The position numbers and the translations under genes were made by a program. Of a stretch of DNA of 64,000 nt, positions 40,276 through 50,336 are shown piece by piece. The stretch lies in the NCBI RefSeq assembly GCF_026342835.1, contig NZ_JAPEMI010000001.1, forward strand, positions 62,001 through 126,000. The letters are read 5' to 3'. The stretch's first letter is position 1, and each line of letters starts with the position of its first letter. This stretch comes from Streptomyces sp. NBC_00154 (GTDB lineage: Bacteria > Actinomycetota > Actinomycetes > Streptomycetales > Streptomycetaceae). The notes beneath the pieces are model-generated. The model searched no databases. It was given only the letters and a program-made list of their open reading frames with translations, and was not told the origin of the DNA.

Positions 40276-40884
40276 TCAGCGACGGTGGATGCCCCTGCCG
40301 AGGCACAGCTCGGCGGCAGGACTCTGAAGCAGGGTGTGGACGAAGAGGAGCTCGGATCCGTCGCGGTCGACGGCGGCGATCCGGTGCGGGATGAGCGAGT
40401 CGAAGTGGGCACTGTCCCCGGGGTCGAGATCGTGCACCGTGTCACCGAGGCTCACCCGTAGCCGCCCGGCGAGGACGTACAGCCACTCCTCGCCCGGATG
40501 GACGCGTACGAGATCGCCCTGCGCGCCGTACGGCACGCGGACGCGCAGCGCCTGCATCGCCCGGCCGGAGCCCCCGGCCTGCTGATACATCCAGCCGTCG
40601 GCCTCGGCGCCCTCGAAGCTGCCGGCGCGGACGATCGCGTCACGTTCCGGCGGAGTCTCGCCGAGCAGCTCGGAGACCGTCGTACCGTAGATCCTGGCAA
40701 GTCCGAGGAGCATCGGCAGCGAGGGCTGTCGTCGGCCCGTTTCGAGCCGGGAGAGATGGGCGGGGGAGAGCCCCGCGCGCTGCGCGGCGCCCTCGAGGGT
40801 GAGACCACGGCGGTGGCGCAGATCGCGCAGGCGTGGCGCGACCCCGGGCAGCTCGTCGGCCACCCCTCCATCGGGAGGATTCAT
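40276..40884 (-). CDS. XRE-family regulator with cupin domain
   Basis: A 202-aa regulator. The N-terminal HTH is LRDLRHRRGLTLEGAAQRAG, LSPAHLSRLETGRRQPSLPM. The C-terminal cupin domain is RVHPGEEWLYVLAGRLRVSL, GDTVHDLDPGDSAHFDSLIP, HRIAAVDRDG. Relatives control amine, polyamine or amino-acid utilisation through the cupin ligand site. Two matching palindromes lie just upstream of the start, so it probably represses its own operon. Confidence 0.92.
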   Translation of the reverse strand: MNPPDGGVADELPGVAPRLRDLRHRRGLTLEGAAQRAGLSPAHLSRLETGRRQPSLPMLLGLARIYGTTVSELLGETPPERDAIVRAGSFEGAEADGWMYQQAGGSGRAMQALRVRVPYGAQGDLVRVHPGEEWLYVLAGRLRVSLGDTVHDLDPGDSAHFDSLIPHRIAAVDRDGSELLFVHTLLQSPAAELCLGRGIHRR

Positions 40885-40904
40885 ATGTCCATTGGGCCAG
40901 GATT

Positions 40905-40939
40905 CTGCCTCAGAGGCAATTTTCTTGCCTCCAAGGCAA
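40905..40939. promoter_or_regulatory. Double operator TTGCCTnnnAGGCAA upstream of the XRE-cupin gene
   Basis: Two inverted repeats of the same design lie 20 bp apart: CTGCCTCAGAGGCAA (40905-40919) and TTGCCTCCAAGGCAA (40925-40939, a perfect palindrome around a 3-bp centre). The spacing of about two helical turns puts both on one DNA face. They lie 21-55 bp upstream of the XRE-cupin start and just after the aminotransferase stop. This is seen directly; the binding protein is inferred. Confidence 0.75.
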
Positions 40940-40951
40940 ATCCTGTGGGGC

Positions 40952-42349
40952 TCAGCGGTTGGCGACCGCCTGCTTGACCAGTGTCCTGCCGAAGTCCCAC
41001 ATCAGCCCGCCGCCACTGTGCGCGTCGTCCATCACCGCCGTGAACGCGGTCACGAACCGGTCCACCTCCGGCTCGCCGATGACCAGCGGCGGAATCAGCT
41101 TGATCACTTCCAGATGGTCGCCGGAGACCTGGGTGAGGATCCGGTGCTTCTGCAGCAGCGGTACGACCACCATCTGCGCGAAGAGACCCTTGCGGGCCGC
41201 CTGGAGCACGGTCCAGCGGCTGCGCAGCTTCAGCGAGGACGGCCGGCCGAACTCGATGCCGATCATCAGCCCGCGGCCACGGACCTCGTGCAGCATCTCG
41301 TACCGCCCGATGAGCGCGGCGAGCCGCTCGCGCAGCAGATCGCCGGTGCGGCGGGCGTTGGCGACGGTCTCCTCGTCCTCCATCACCGCGAGGACCGCGA
41401 GCCCCGCAGCCATCGCCTGGGCGTTGGAGCCGAAGCTCGCCGAGTGGACCAGAACCCGGTCCATCGACGAGTAGACGCGTCTGAAGATCCAGTCCTTCCC
41501 GAGGGTCGCGCCCACCGGCACATAGCCGCCGGAGAGAGCCTTGGCGACACAGACCAGATCGGGTTCGACACCTTCCTCGTGCTGGTACGCGTAGAAGTCA
41601 CCGGTCCTGCCGAGGCCGGTCTGCACCTCGTCGGCGATGAGCAGTGCCTTGTGCCGGTGCAGCAGCTCCTGGGCGGCGCGCAGGAAGCCGGGCGGCGCCT
41701 CGTGGACGCCCTTGCCCTGGATCGGCTCGACGACGAGCGCCGCCACATCGCCTCGTTCGAGTTCACGCAGCAGCGCGTCGAGGTCGCCGAGTTCGATGGC
41801 GGTGTCGGGCAGCAGCGGTGCGAAGCCGTCCCGGAAGCCGGACTCGCCGTTGACCGAGAGCGAGCCGGTCGTCAGGCCGTGGAAGGCGTGGGTGCAGTAG
41901 AGCACGCGCGGCTTCCCGGTGGCGTACCGGGCGAACTTCAGCGCGGTCTCGACGGCTTCGGTGCCGCTGTTGCCGAAGAAGACCCGGTCCAGGTGCGGGC
42001 TGTGCGAGAGCAGCTTCTCGGCCAGCAGTCCGGGCAGCGGCTGGCAGTCGAAGCGGGTGAGGTCGGCGAGCGAGGCATCCAGGACGTCGTGCAGTGCCTT
42101 GCGGACGACGGGGTGGTGGCGGCCCAGCCCCATCACACCGAAGCCGGCGAGCATGTCGAGGTAGTCGTTGCCGTCCGCGTCCCAGAAGTACGCCCCCTCG
42201 GCCCGCTCGTAGACGTTGTCGAAGCCGATGGTGTGCAGCATCCGCGGCAGCTGGTGGTTGAGGTATTTCGTGTGCAGCTCATATCGTTCGGCGCCGCGTT
42301 CCGCGAGGAGTTGCGCCAGATCGAAACCCTTGGGGCCGCCGTCCTTCAT
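40952..42349 (-). CDS. hpnO: HpnO-like class III aminotransferase (hopanoid side chain)
   Basis: A 465-aa PLP-dependent aminotransferase, last gene of the hopanoid operon. ATG 42349 overlaps the dxs stop (ATGA); the long open frame upstream is antisense-like and not coding. [54 protein letters not shown] (PLP Asp) and [15 protein letters not shown] (Schiff-base Lys at about 275) are the class III signatures. By position and family it should convert the aldehyde of ribosylhopane to an amine, giving aminobacteriohopanetriol. The substrate is inferred from context. Confidence 0.88.
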   Translation of the reverse strand: MKDGGPKGFDLAQLLAERGAERYELHTKYLNHQLPRMLHTIGFDNVYERAEGAYFWDADGNDYLDMLAGFGVMGLGRHHPVVRKALHDVLDASLADLTRFDCQPLPGLLAEKLLSHSPHLDRVFFGNSGTEAVETALKFARYATGKPRVLYCTHAFHGLTTGSLSVNGESGFRDGFAPLLPDTAIELGDLDALLRELERGDVAALVVEPIQGKGVHEAPPGFLRAAQELLHRHKALLIADEVQTGLGRTGDFYAYQHEEGVEPDLVCVAKALSGGYVPVGATLGKDWIFRRVYSSMDRVLVHSASFGSNAQAMAAGLAVLAVMEDEETVANARRTGDLLRERLAALIGRYEMLHEVRGRGLMIGIEFGRPSSLKLRSRWTVLQAARKGLFAQMVVVPLLQKHRILTQVSGDHLEVIKLIPPLVIGEPEVDRFVTAFTAVMDDAHSGGGLMWDFGRTLVKQAVANR

Positions 42350-44247
42350 TCCCCGCTCTCCTCGATCCCCTCGACTGCGGCCTTGGCGGCCAGCGCGGCA
42401 CTGATCGTGCCGGCGATCTCGACCGGTGTGAGCCCGATGTCGGCCAGCACCTCGGCGCGCTTGCCGTGCGCGAGGAACTGCTCGGGGATGCCGAACGTGC
42501 GCAGCGGTACGTCGACACCGGCATCGCGCAACGCCTGTCCGACCGCCGAACCGACGCCTCCCGCCCGGCTGTTGTCCTCGACGACGGCGACCAGCCGGTG
42601 CCGTCCGGCGAGCGGGGCGAGCTGTTCGTCGACCGGTTTGACCCAGCGGGGGTCGACGACCGTGCAGCGGATTCCGCCGCCCGCAAGGAGGTCGGCAGCC
42701 CGCAGACAGACGGAAGCGAGCACGCCCACCGCCACGATGAGCACCTCGGGGTCGTCGGCGCGGTGCAGCACGTCCATGGCACCGACCCGGCCGATCGCCG
42801 GGACGGGCTCCCCCACCGACTCCTTCGGGAAGCGCAGCACGGTCGGCGCGTCGTCGACGGTGACGGCTTCGCGCAGCTCCTCCCGCAGCCGGTCGGCGTC
42901 GCGCGGGGCGGCGATCCGGAGCCCGGGCACGACCTGGAGCACGGACAGGTCCCACATGCCGTTGTGCGAAGGACCGTCCGGGCCGGTGACTCCCGCCCGG
43001 TCGAGGACGAACGTCACACCGCATCTGTGCAGCGCGACGTCCATCAAGAGCTGGTCGAAGGCGCGGTTGAGGAACGTGGCGTAGACGGCGACGACCGGAT
43101 GCAGCCCGCCGGTGGCGAGCCCCGCCGCGGAGACCGCCGCATGCTGCTCGGCGATCCCGACGTCCCACACCCGGTCGGGGAACGCCTCGGCGAACTTCGT
43201 CAGCCCGACGGGGTGCAGCATCGCCGCCGTGATCGCGACGACGTCCGGCCGTTCCGCACCGATCGCGGCGATCTCGTCCCCGAACACCGAGGTCCACGAC
43301 GGGCTGACGAGCGGTGCGAGCGGGGCACAGGTCAGCGGGTCCATCGCGCCGACGGTGTGGAACCGGTCGGCCTCGTCCTCCAGCGCGGGCGCGTACCCGC
43401 GGCCCTTCTCGGTGAGACAGTGCACCAGCACCGGGCCGTGGAAGCGCTTCGCCCGGCTGAGCGCGGACTCGACGGCCGCGATGTCGTGTCCATCGATCGG
43501 CCCGACGTACTTGAGCCCCAGGTCCTCGAACATGCCCTGCGGGGCGAAGGCGTCCTTGAACCCCTTCTTCGCACCGTGCAGCGACTCGTACAGCGGCTGT
43601 CCGACGACGGGTGTGCGCTGGAGGACGTCCTTGCCCCATGACAGGAAGCGCTCGTACCCGTCGGTGGTACGGAGGGTGGCGAGGTGATTGGCGAGGCCGC
43701 CTATGGTCGGGCCGTACGAGCGCTCGTTGTCGTTCACCACGATGATCAGCGGCCGGTCATTGGCCGCCGCGATGTTGTTGAGCGCCTCCCACGCCATGCC
43801 GCCGGTGAGCGCCCCGTCCCCGATGACGGCGACGACGTGGTCGGGGCGGCCGAGCACCTCGTTCGCCTTGGCCAGGCCGTCCGCCCAGCCGAGCACGGTC
43901 GAGGCGTGCGAGTTCTCGATGACGTCGTGCGCGGACTCCTCGCGCGACGGGTAGCCGGAGAGGCCACCCTTCCCGCGCAGCTTGGAGAAGTCCTGCCGTC
44001 CGGTGAGCAGTTTGTGTACGTAGCTCTGGTGCCCGGTGTCCCACAGGATGCGGTCCACGGGTGAGTCGAAGGCCCGGTGCAGGGCGATGGACAGCTCCAC
44101 CACCCCCAGGTTGGGCCCCAGATGGCCCCCGGTCCTGGCCACCGCCTCGATCAGGAACTTCCTGATGTCCTCGGCGAGTTCGCCGAGTTCCGGTCCGCTC
44201 AGTGCCTTCAGGTCGTGCGGCCCCCGAATGGTCTCCAGAATGGTCAC
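42346..44247 (-). CDS. dxs: 1-deoxy-D-xylulose-5-phosphate synthase
   Basis: A 633-aa enzyme making DXP from pyruvate and glyceraldehyde-3-phosphate, first step of the MEP pathway. The TPP motif runs [20 protein letters not shown] to VVNDN. The N-terminal substrate region [20 protein letters not shown] and [18 protein letters not shown], and the transketolase central part [17 protein letters not shown], are all in place. It is embedded in the hopanoid operon, between ispG and the aminotransferase, supplying isoprenoid precursor on demand; Streptomyces usually have another dxs elsewhere. Confidence 0.95.
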   Translation of the reverse strand: MTILETIRGPHDLKALSGPELGELAEDIRKFLIEAVARTGGHLGPNLGVVELSIALHRAFDSPVDRILWDTGHQSYVHKLLTGRQDFSKLRGKGGLSGYPSREESAHDVIENSHASTVLGWADGLAKANEVLGRPDHVVAVIGDGALTGGMAWEALNNIAAANDRPLIIVVNDNERSYGPTIGGLANHLATLRTTDGYERFLSWGKDVLQRTPVVGQPLYESLHGAKKGFKDAFAPQGMFEDLGLKYVGPIDGHDIAAVESALSRAKRFHGPVLVHCLTEKGRGYAPALEDEADRFHTVGAMDPLTCAPLAPLVSPSWTSVFGDEIAAIGAERPDVVAITAAMLHPVGLTKFAEAFPDRVWDVGIAEQHAAVSAAGLATGGLHPVVAVYATFLNRAFDQLLMDVALHRCGVTFVLDRAGVTGPDGPSHNGMWDLSVLQVVPGLRIAAPRDADRLREELREAVTVDDAPTVLRFPKESVGEPVPAIGRVGAMDVLHRADDPEVLIVAVGVLASVCLRAADLLAGGGIRCTVVDPRWVKPVDEQLAPLAGRHRLVAVVEDNSRAGGVGSAVGQALRDAGVDVPLRTFGIPEQFLAHGKRAEVLADIGLTPVEIAGTISAALAAKAAVEGIEESGE

Positions 44248-44272
44248 GCTCGGGCCCCCTCTCGGTCCTGTT

Positions 44273-45439
44273 TCAGCTCACGGTGACGGCGGGGACCCCT
44301 GATGGTGTTCCCGCGTCTTCCATGCCCTCGGCGATCTTCAGGGCTTCCTCGATGAGCGTCTCGACGATCTTCGACTCGGGAACCGTCTTGATGATCTCGC
44401 CCTTGACGAAGATCTGCCCCTTGCCGTTACCCGACGCCACACCCAGATCCGCCTCACGGGCCTCACCCGGACCATTGACGACACAGCCCATCACGGCAAC
44501 CCGCAACGGCACCTCCATGCCCTCAAGACCCGCAGACACCTGATCCGCCAGCTTGTACACATCCACCTGCGCACGACCGCACGACGGACACGACACGATC
44601 TCCAACCGCCGCTGCTTCAGATTCAACGACTCCAGAATCTGCAGACCGACCTTGACCTCCTCGGCCGGCGGCGCCGACAACGACACCCGGATCGTGTCCC
44701 CGATCCCCTCACTCAACAACGCACCGAACGCCACCGCAGACTTGATCGTCCCCTGGAACGCCGGCCCCGCCTCCGTCACCCCCAGATGCAACGGGTAATC
44801 ACACTGAGCCGCCAACTGACGGTACGCATTCACCATCACCACCGGATCGTTGTGCTTCACCGAGATCTTGATGTCCCGGAACCCGTGCTCCTCGAACAGC
44901 GACGCCTCCCACAACGCCGACTCCACCAGAGCCTCAGGAGTCGCCTTCCCGTACTTCTTCAACAACCGCGCATCCAACGAACCCGCATTCACACCGATCC
45001 GGATCGGCGTCCCCGCATCGTTCGCCGCCCGCGCGATCTCCTTCACCTTGTCATCGAACTGCTTGATGTTCCCCGGATTCACCCGCACCGCAGCACAGCC
45101 CGCATCAATCGCCGCGAACACATACTTCGGCTGGAAATGAATATCCGCGATCACCGGAATCTGCGACTTCCGCGCAATCGTCGCAAGCGCGTCCGCATCA
45201 TCCTGAGTCGGACACGCAACCCGCACGATCTGACAGCCCGACGCCGTCAGCTCCGCGATCTGCTGCAACGTCGCACCGATGTCCGACGTCCGGGTCGTGG
45301 TCATCGACTGCACCGACACCGGCGCATCCCCACCGACCGCCACCGACCCGACCTGGATGCGCCGCGAGGGACGGCGCATCGCGAGCGGCCGGGCCGGCAG
45401 CTCGGGGAGACCCAGTGCGACTGGTTCTCCAGTGGTCAT
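44273..45439 (-). CDS. ispG: 4-hydroxy-3-methylbut-2-en-1-yl diphosphate synthase
   Basis: A 388-aa [4Fe-4S] enzyme (GcpE) of the MEP pathway. I start it at ATG 45439 ([20 protein letters not shown]), five bases after the hpnH stop; a longer frame to 45478 would intrude into hpnH. Cluster cysteines are in [14 protein letters not shown] and [15 protein letters not shown]. Most of the gene (about 44390-45350) uses G- and T-ending codons with many TTG Leu codons, unlike the C-rich third positions of dxs and hpnH beside it, while both ends look normal. It overlaps the hopanoid operon functionally by feeding IPP/DMAPP synthesis. Confidence 0.93.
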   Translation of the reverse strand: MTTGEPVALGLPELPARPLAMRRPSRRIQVGSVAVGGDAPVSVQSMTTTRTSDIGATLQQIAELTASGCQIVRVACPTQDDADALATIARKSQIPVIADIHFQPKYVFAAIDAGCAAVRVNPGNIKQFDDKVKEIARAANDAGTPIRIGVNAGSLDARLLKKYGKATPEALVESALWEASLFEEHGFRDIKISVKHNDPVVMVNAYRQLAAQCDYPLHLGVTEAGPAFQGTIKSAVAFGALLSEGIGDTIRVSLSAPPAEEVKVGLQILESLNLKQRRLEIVSCPSCGRAQVDVYKLADQVSAGLEGMEVPLRVAVMGCVVNGPGEAREADLGVASGNGKGQIFVKGEIIKTVPESKIVETLIEEALKIAEGMEDAGTPSGVPAVTVS

Positions 45440-45443
45440 GACG

Positions 45444-46463
45444 TCACCGGCTCCCGGCGACGGTCTCGCGCGCGGCACGCAGGGACTCCTTGAGCGAGCC
45501 CATCGTGGCGAGCACGGCAGTGGGCTCGTAGCCGCAGTGCGCCATGCAGTTGGCGCAGCGCGGATCCTTGCCGCGACCGTACTTGTCCCAGTCGGTGTCC
45601 TCGATGAGTTCCCGGTACGTCGGGACGTACCCGTCGCTCATCAGATAGCAGGGCCGCTGCCAGCCGAAGAGCGAGTAGTTGGGGATCGCCCAGGCCGTGC
45701 ACGGGAAGTCCGCCTTGCCCTCGAGGAAGTCCAGGAAGAGCGGCGAGTGGTTCAGCCGCCAGCGGGACCGGTTGCCGCCCGCGAAGGACTTCTTGAAGAG
45801 CTCGCGGGTCTGCTCGACGCCGAGGAAGTGCTCCTGGTCGGGAGCCTTCTCGTACGCGTAGGCGGGCGAGATCATCATCTCGTCGACCTTCAGCTCGTCA
45901 TTGAGGTAGTTCAGGACCTCGATGACGGTCTGCGGGGTGTCGGTGTTGAAGAAGGTGGAGTTCGTGGTGACCCGGAAGCCGCGCCGCTTGGCCTCCTTGA
46001 TCGCCGCCACCGCCTCGTCGAACACGCCTTCCTTGGCGACCGATTCGTCGTGCCGCTCGCGCAGACCGTCGATGTGCACGGCGAAGGCGAAAAACGGGGA
46101 CGGGGTGAATTTCTCCATCTTCTTGCGCAGCAGCATCGCGTTGGTGCAGAGGAAGACGTACTTCTTCCGCGCCACCAGCTGCCGCACGATTTCGTCGATC
46201 TGCGGGTGCATCAGGGGTTCACCGCCCGCGATGGACACCATGGGGGCACCAGATTCCAGCACCGCGCCGACGGCCTGGGCCACCGGCATGCGCTGCTTGA
46301 GTACTCCTGCCGGATGCTGGATCTTTCCGCAGCCCTCGCACGCCAGATTGCAGGCGAACAAAGGCTCCAGCTCGACAATGAGCGGGAATTTGTCCCGCTT
46401 GCGGAGCTTCTGTTCAACGAGGTACGTCGCAACCTTGATGGTCTGACGGAGCGGCATGGCCAT
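45444..46463 (-). CDS. hpnH: Adenosyl-hopene transferase HpnH (radical SAM)
   Basis: A 339-aa radical-SAM enzyme that adds the 5'-deoxyadenosyl radical to hopene (diploptene), giving adenosylhopane. [20 protein letters not shown] carries the CxxxCxxC cluster motif at about residues 38-45. [20 protein letters not shown] and a C-terminal Cys-rich stretch ([15 protein letters not shown]) complete the family pattern. It lies between hpnG and ispG in the operon. Confidence 0.95.
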   Translation of the reverse strand: MAMPLRQTIKVATYLVEQKLRKRDKFPLIVELEPLFACNLACEGCGKIQHPAGVLKQRMPVAQAVGAVLESGAPMVSIAGGEPLMHPQIDEIVRQLVARKKYVFLCTNAMLLRKKMEKFTPSPFFAFAVHIDGLRERHDESVAKEGVFDEAVAAIKEAKRRGFRVTTNSTFFNTDTPQTVIEVLNYLNDELKVDEMMISPAYAYEKAPDQEHFLGVEQTRELFKKSFAGGNRSRWRLNHSPLFLDFLEGKADFPCTAWAIPNYSLFGWQRPCYLMSDGYVPTYRELIEDTDWDKYGRGKDPRCANCMAHCGYEPTAVLATMGSLKESLRAARETVAGSR

Positions 46464-46468
46464 CTAGC

Positions 46469-47128
46469 TCACCTCCTGGGGAGCAGCAAAGATCGGTGCC
46501 ATTCATAGAAAGCCGGCAGGACAGCACGGAGAACACGGAAAGCCGATATTCCACCGCGTACCGTGCCGATGCGGACGAGCTCGTGCTCCGGAGCGTCCAC
46601 GACCACCCGTACGGCCGCAACGGGGCGTACCCCGGTGCGCAGGGCGGTGCGGAGGGTGGCGGCGGACTCCATGTCCACAGCGATCGCTCCGGTGGCCCGC
46701 AGCTCGGCCCGCTCATGTCCGCGCACGACATGGTCGGAGCCGGTCAGCGGACCGGTGTGGACGGTGCGACCCGGCACCGTCCTGGCGAGTGCCTCGGCGA
46801 GCAGACCCGCACCGGTGCAGGCCGTCGAGTCGCCGGCCTCCCGGGTCTCGTCGGCGACCACCAGGTCTCCCGGGTGCATGCCGGGCGCGAGCCCGGCACA
46901 GAACCCGGAGGCGATGACCGCGGCGCCGAGCGCCCGGTCCTGGCCGAGGGCGTGCGCCACGGCCGTCTCGGCGGCTTTCGGGCCCATGCCCGTACGGAGC
47001 ACGGTCACCTGGCCCGGGGCGTCGCCCGCCTTTCCTCTGCCACTGCGCAGGGCGAGTTGCTCGATGCCGAGCGCGCAGGCGATCAGCAGCGGCGCCGCGG
47101 GGCCGGACGGCCCCGGTGCATCGCCCAT
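46469..47128 (-). CDS. hpnG: HpnG nucleoside phosphorylase-like protein
   Basis: A 219-aa phosphorylase of the PNP/MTAN fold, expected to remove adenine from adenosylhopane. Features are VTVLRTGMGPKAAETAVAHA (phosphate-binding Gly), VIASGFCAGLAPGMHPGDLV and IAVDMESAATLRTALRTGV (the base/ribose-binding ME motif). Its start overlaps the shc stop, and its stop lies five bases before the hpnH start. Confidence 0.93.
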   Translation of the reverse strand: MGDAPGPSGPAAPLLIACALGIEQLALRSGRGKAGDAPGQVTVLRTGMGPKAAETAVAHALGQDRALGAAVIASGFCAGLAPGMHPGDLVVADETREAGDSTACTGAGLLAEALARTVPGRTVHTGPLTGSDHVVRGHERAELRATGAIAVDMESAATLRTALRTGVRPVAAVRVVVDAPEHELVRIGTVRGGISAFRVLRAVLPAFYEWHRSLLLPRR

Positions 47129-49128
47129 CAGGCTCCCTCCCGGACGTCCGTGCGATCGGCGAACGGGTCGCCGTACACGTACCGCCCGAGTGCGGTGAGC
47201 GGGAAGACCTGCCGGTAGAGGTGGTAGTTGATGGAGAAGTCCCAGGGGAACCCGGTGCCGGTGAAGTACGGCTCGTCCCAGGACCCGTCAGCCTGCTGGG
47301 CCTCGGTCAGCCATGCGATGCCCCGGGTCACCGCCGTGCTCTCGCGCCGGCCGGCCGCGAGGAGGGCAAGGAGCGCCCAGGCGGTCTGGGACGCGGTCGA
47401 CGCACCGTTCCCGATCCACTTCTCCTCCTGGTACGAGCGCAGGTCCTCGCCCCAGCCGCCGTCGTCGTTCTGAACGGACTCCAGCCAGCCGACCGCACGG
47501 CGGATCGCCGGATGGGCGGCGGGCAGCCCGGCAGCGACCAGGGCGGGCACCACCGACCCTGTTCCGTATACGTAGTTGACGCCCCAACGGCCGAACCAGG
47601 CACCGCTCGCCTCCTGTTCGGCAAGCAGCCACTCGATGCCGCGCCGGGTGGCGGGGTGATCGGACCGCCCCTCTATGGCCAGCATCTCCACCACGTGTCC
47701 GGTGACATCGGCGGACGGCGGATCGATGACCTCTCCGAAGTCGCAGAAGGGCAGCCGGTTGGGGAACGGGCTGGTGTTGTCGGCGTCGAATGCGCCCCAG
47801 GCGCCGTTGCGGGACTGCATGCCGAGGTTCCAGCGCACCCCGCGTTCGATGGCGGCCTCGACACCGGCCGGATTCGGATGCCGGACCCGGCGCAGTGCCA
47901 GGACCACTTCGGCGGTGTCGTCGATGTCCGGGTAGTTGTCGTTGTGGAACTCGAACGCCCATCCGCCCGGGTCAAGTCGAGGCCGACGCACGGACCAGTC
48001 GCCGGGCCTGACGATCTCCTCGCCGAGCATCCAGTCCGCCGCTTTCACGAGCGCGGGATGGTCGGGCCGGACTCCGGCATCGGCGAGCGCGATGGTGGCG
48101 AGGCAGGTGTCCCAGACCGGTGACTGGCAGGCCTCGATCATGCGGGCGCCGTCCTCGCGCCAGATCGCGAACCGGTTCAGCGAGTCCAGGCCGGCCCGCA
48201 TCACCGGGTGGTCGAGGTCGTAGCCGAGGAGATGCAGGGCGATGACGGAGTACACGGCGGGCGGCTGGATGCCGCCCCAGCAGCCGTCGTTCTCCTGGCG
48301 TTCGATGATCCAGCGGGCCGCCGCATTCATGGCGATCCGGCGCAGCCGGCGCGGGGCCACCTTGTGGTAGACGTGCAGTGCCTTGTCCAGGCGCTGGAAG
48401 ACGCCGTCCCAACTGACCGCCGGGGCACGGCGCTTGGGCGGGTTGGGGACGAGCGGGTCGGTGTGCAGTTCGTCGAGGGCGAAGGGCGCGGGCCGTACCG
48501 GACGCTTCGCCGAGACGACGGTCAGCGGCACAATCGTCTGCCGGGCCCAGCAGCCGAAGTCGTAGATGTTGAGCGGGACCCACTTCGGGAAGAACATCAG
48601 CTCCGGTGGGAGCTCGGGCAGGTCGTCCCACTTCCACCAGCCGAACAGGGCCAGCCAGATCCGGGTGAAGACGCGGCTCTCGGCGATGCCGCCCTGTTCC
48701 CTGATCCACCTGGAGGCGCGGGCCATGTGCGGGTCGTCCGGCCGGTCTCCGGCCAGCCGCAGCGCGACGTACGCCTCGATGGTGGTGGAGAGCTCGCCCG
48801 GGCCTCCGTGGAAGGTGGCCCAGGTGCCGTCGCCGAGTTGCTCGCCGCGGATGAAGCGGGCGGCCGACTCGACGGTGGCCGGGTCCTGAATGCCGAGGAA
48901 CTGGCGGAGCAGCAGATCCTCGGCGTCCATGGTGACGTTGGTGGCGAGGTCGCCCTTCCACCAGCCCTGGTCGTCCTGTCTGCCGAGGAGATGCTCCACC
49001 GAGCGTTCCGCGGCCCGCCGCGCGGCGGCGAATACGTCGTCCGCGACGATGGTTGATTCGGTCGGTTCGCTGGCCGAGGCTGCGCGGGGGTCAACGGCCC
49101 CGGTGCTTCCGTCGGTCGTCGCTGTCAT
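47128..49128 (-). CDS. shc: Squalene-hopene cyclase
   Basis: A 666-aa cyclase (HpnF) converting squalene to hopene at the membrane. The catalytic DxDD motif is in NYPDIDDTAEVVLALRRVRH at about residues 396-402. Multiple QW repeats are visible (QDDQGWWKGDL, GCWGGIQPPAVYSV, GAWGAFDADN, GGWGEDLRSYQEE, GSWDEPYFTGTGFP). The DWxxxRPxLDPGG stretch before the DxDD is normal. It is the centre of the operon. Confidence 0.96.
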   Translation of the reverse strand: MTATTDGSTGAVDPRAASASEPTESTIVADDVFAAARRAAERSVEHLLGRQDDQGWWKGDLATNVTMDAEDLLLRQFLGIQDPATVESAARFIRGEQLGDGTWATFHGGPGELSTTIEAYVALRLAGDRPDDPHMARASRWIREQGGIAESRVFTRIWLALFGWWKWDDLPELPPELMFFPKWVPLNIYDFGCWARQTIVPLTVVSAKRPVRPAPFALDELHTDPLVPNPPKRRAPAVSWDGVFQRLDKALHVYHKVAPRRLRRIAMNAAARWIIERQENDGCWGGIQPPAVYSVIALHLLGYDLDHPVMRAGLDSLNRFAIWREDGARMIEACQSPVWDTCLATIALADAGVRPDHPALVKAADWMLGEEIVRPGDWSVRRPRLDPGGWAFEFHNDNYPDIDDTAEVVLALRRVRHPNPAGVEAAIERGVRWNLGMQSRNGAWGAFDADNTSPFPNRLPFCDFGEVIDPPSADVTGHVVEMLAIEGRSDHPATRRGIEWLLAEQEASGAWFGRWGVNYVYGTGSVVPALVAAGLPAAHPAIRRAVGWLESVQNDDGGWGEDLRSYQEEKWIGNGASTASQTAWALLALLAAGRRESTAVTRGIAWLTEAQQADGSWDEPYFTGTGFPWDFSINYHLYRQVFPLTALGRYVYGDPFADRTDVREGA

Positions 49129-49232
49129 GGCTTCCCCTTCGTGCAGTTGGTCCTCTGCTGTGCTGGGGTCTCCGTCGGTCGGCGCCCTTCGAGGGCGCCG
49201 ACCGGCGACTGCGAGTCATATGCGAATGATGA

Positions 49233-50336
49233 TCATCTCTTTCGTACGACGACGAAGTCCGCGAGCGCCGTGAGCTGCGCACGCACGGTTTCCGGCATGT
49301 CGACACCGTGCAGCGCCTCGATGGCGACGGCATGCTGCCGACGGGCCTCCTGGGCGGTCCACTCGCGGCCGCCCGCCTCCTCGATGAGCGCCGCCCGGGC
49401 GGCGAACTCCTCCTCGGAGAAGCTGTCGAAGTCGGTGCTCTTGGCGTCCGCGGCGAGCAGCTCGCCGAGGCGCTCCGAGGCCGGTCCGCCCGCGGCGAGC
49501 GCGGCGACGACCGGCAGGGACTTCTTGCGCTGACGCAGATCGCTCCAGGTCTGCTTTCCGGTGGACTCCGGGTCGCCCCAGATACCGAGCAGATCGTCGA
49601 CGGCCTGGAAGGCGAGGCCGAGGTGGTAGCCGTACGCCTCCAGGGTGTCGGCGGTGCGGTCGTCGGCGCCGCCGAGCACCGCACCGATGGAGACGGCGCA
49701 GGCGAGCAGGGCGCCCGTCTTGTTGCCCTCCATCTCCAGGCACTCCTCGACGGTGACCCGCTCGCGGTGCTCGTAGGAGATGTCCTGGGCCTGCCCGTCG
49801 ATGAGCTTGCGGGTGGCGGTGGTCAGCCGGCGGGCCGCGCGGCCCGCCTCGACCGTGCCGAGCTCCAGCAGGATCTCGTTGGCCAGCGCGAACAGCGCGT
49901 CGCCGACCAGGATCGCCTGCGCGGGGCCGTGCACCTTCCATACGGTGTCACGGTGGCGGCGCTGCTCGTCGCCGTCCATCAGGTCGTCGTGCAACAGCGA
50001 GAAGTTGTGCACGAGTTCGACGGCGACCGCGCCGGGGATGCCGGCCTCGGCCGCAGCCCCCGCCGCCTCCGCGGACAGCAGGGCCAGCGCCGGGCGGACG
50101 GCCTTGCCGCCGTCGCCGTCGGAGGGTCGGCCCTGGGCGTCGATCCAGCCGAAGTGGTAGGCGGCGACGGTGTCCATGGGCGGTGCGAGCCGGTCAACGG
50201 CGGCCCGGAGCACCGGAGCGGACAGGGCCCGTCCGCGCTCCAGAAGCGCGGTGACGTCCGCGGTGTCTACCACGGTGTCGAAAGCCGGATTCGCCGGGGT
50301 CACTGACTCTCCTCTTGTTCCGGTGGTACTGCTCAT
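49233..50336 (-). CDS. Polyprenyl (farnesyl/geranyl-type) diphosphate synthase
   Basis: A 367-aa trans-prenyltransferase. The first aspartate-rich motif is FSLLHDDLMDGDEQRRHRDT at about residues 113-119, and the second FQAVDDLLGIWGDP at about 240. It provides farnesyl diphosphate for squalene in the hopanoid pathway. A GTG internal start (VTPANPAF) is possible. It overlaps the hpnE stop by four bases and is followed by 100 bp before shc. Confidence 0.92.
   Translation of the reverse strand: MSSTTGTRGESVTPANPAFDTVVDTADVTALLERGRALSAPVLRAAVDRLAPPMDTVAAYHFGWIDAQGRPSDGDGGKAVRPALALLSAEAAGAAAEAGIPGAVAVELVHNFSLLHDDLMDGDEQRRHRDTVWKVHGPAQAILVGDALFALANEILLELGTVEAGRAARRLTTATRKLIDGQAQDISYEHRERVTVEECLEMEGNKTGALLACAVSIGAVLGGADDRTADTLEAYGYHLGLAFQAVDDLLGIWGDPESTGKQTWSDLRQRKKSLPVVAALAAGGPASERLGELLAADAKSTDFDSFSEEEFAARAALIEEAGGREWTAQEARRQHAVAIEALHGVDMPETVRAQLTALADFVVVRKR

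Noticed and set aside
40952..43639. A single 895-codon open frame on the minus strand
   Set aside because: Only the part from ATG 42349 matches an aminotransferase. Upstream the frame is an out-of-register reading of dxs, and the ATGA overlap fixes the true start.
47116..48123. Plus-strand frame of 335 codons over shc
   Set aside because: Shadow of squalene-hopene cyclase; no ribosome-binding site or motifs.
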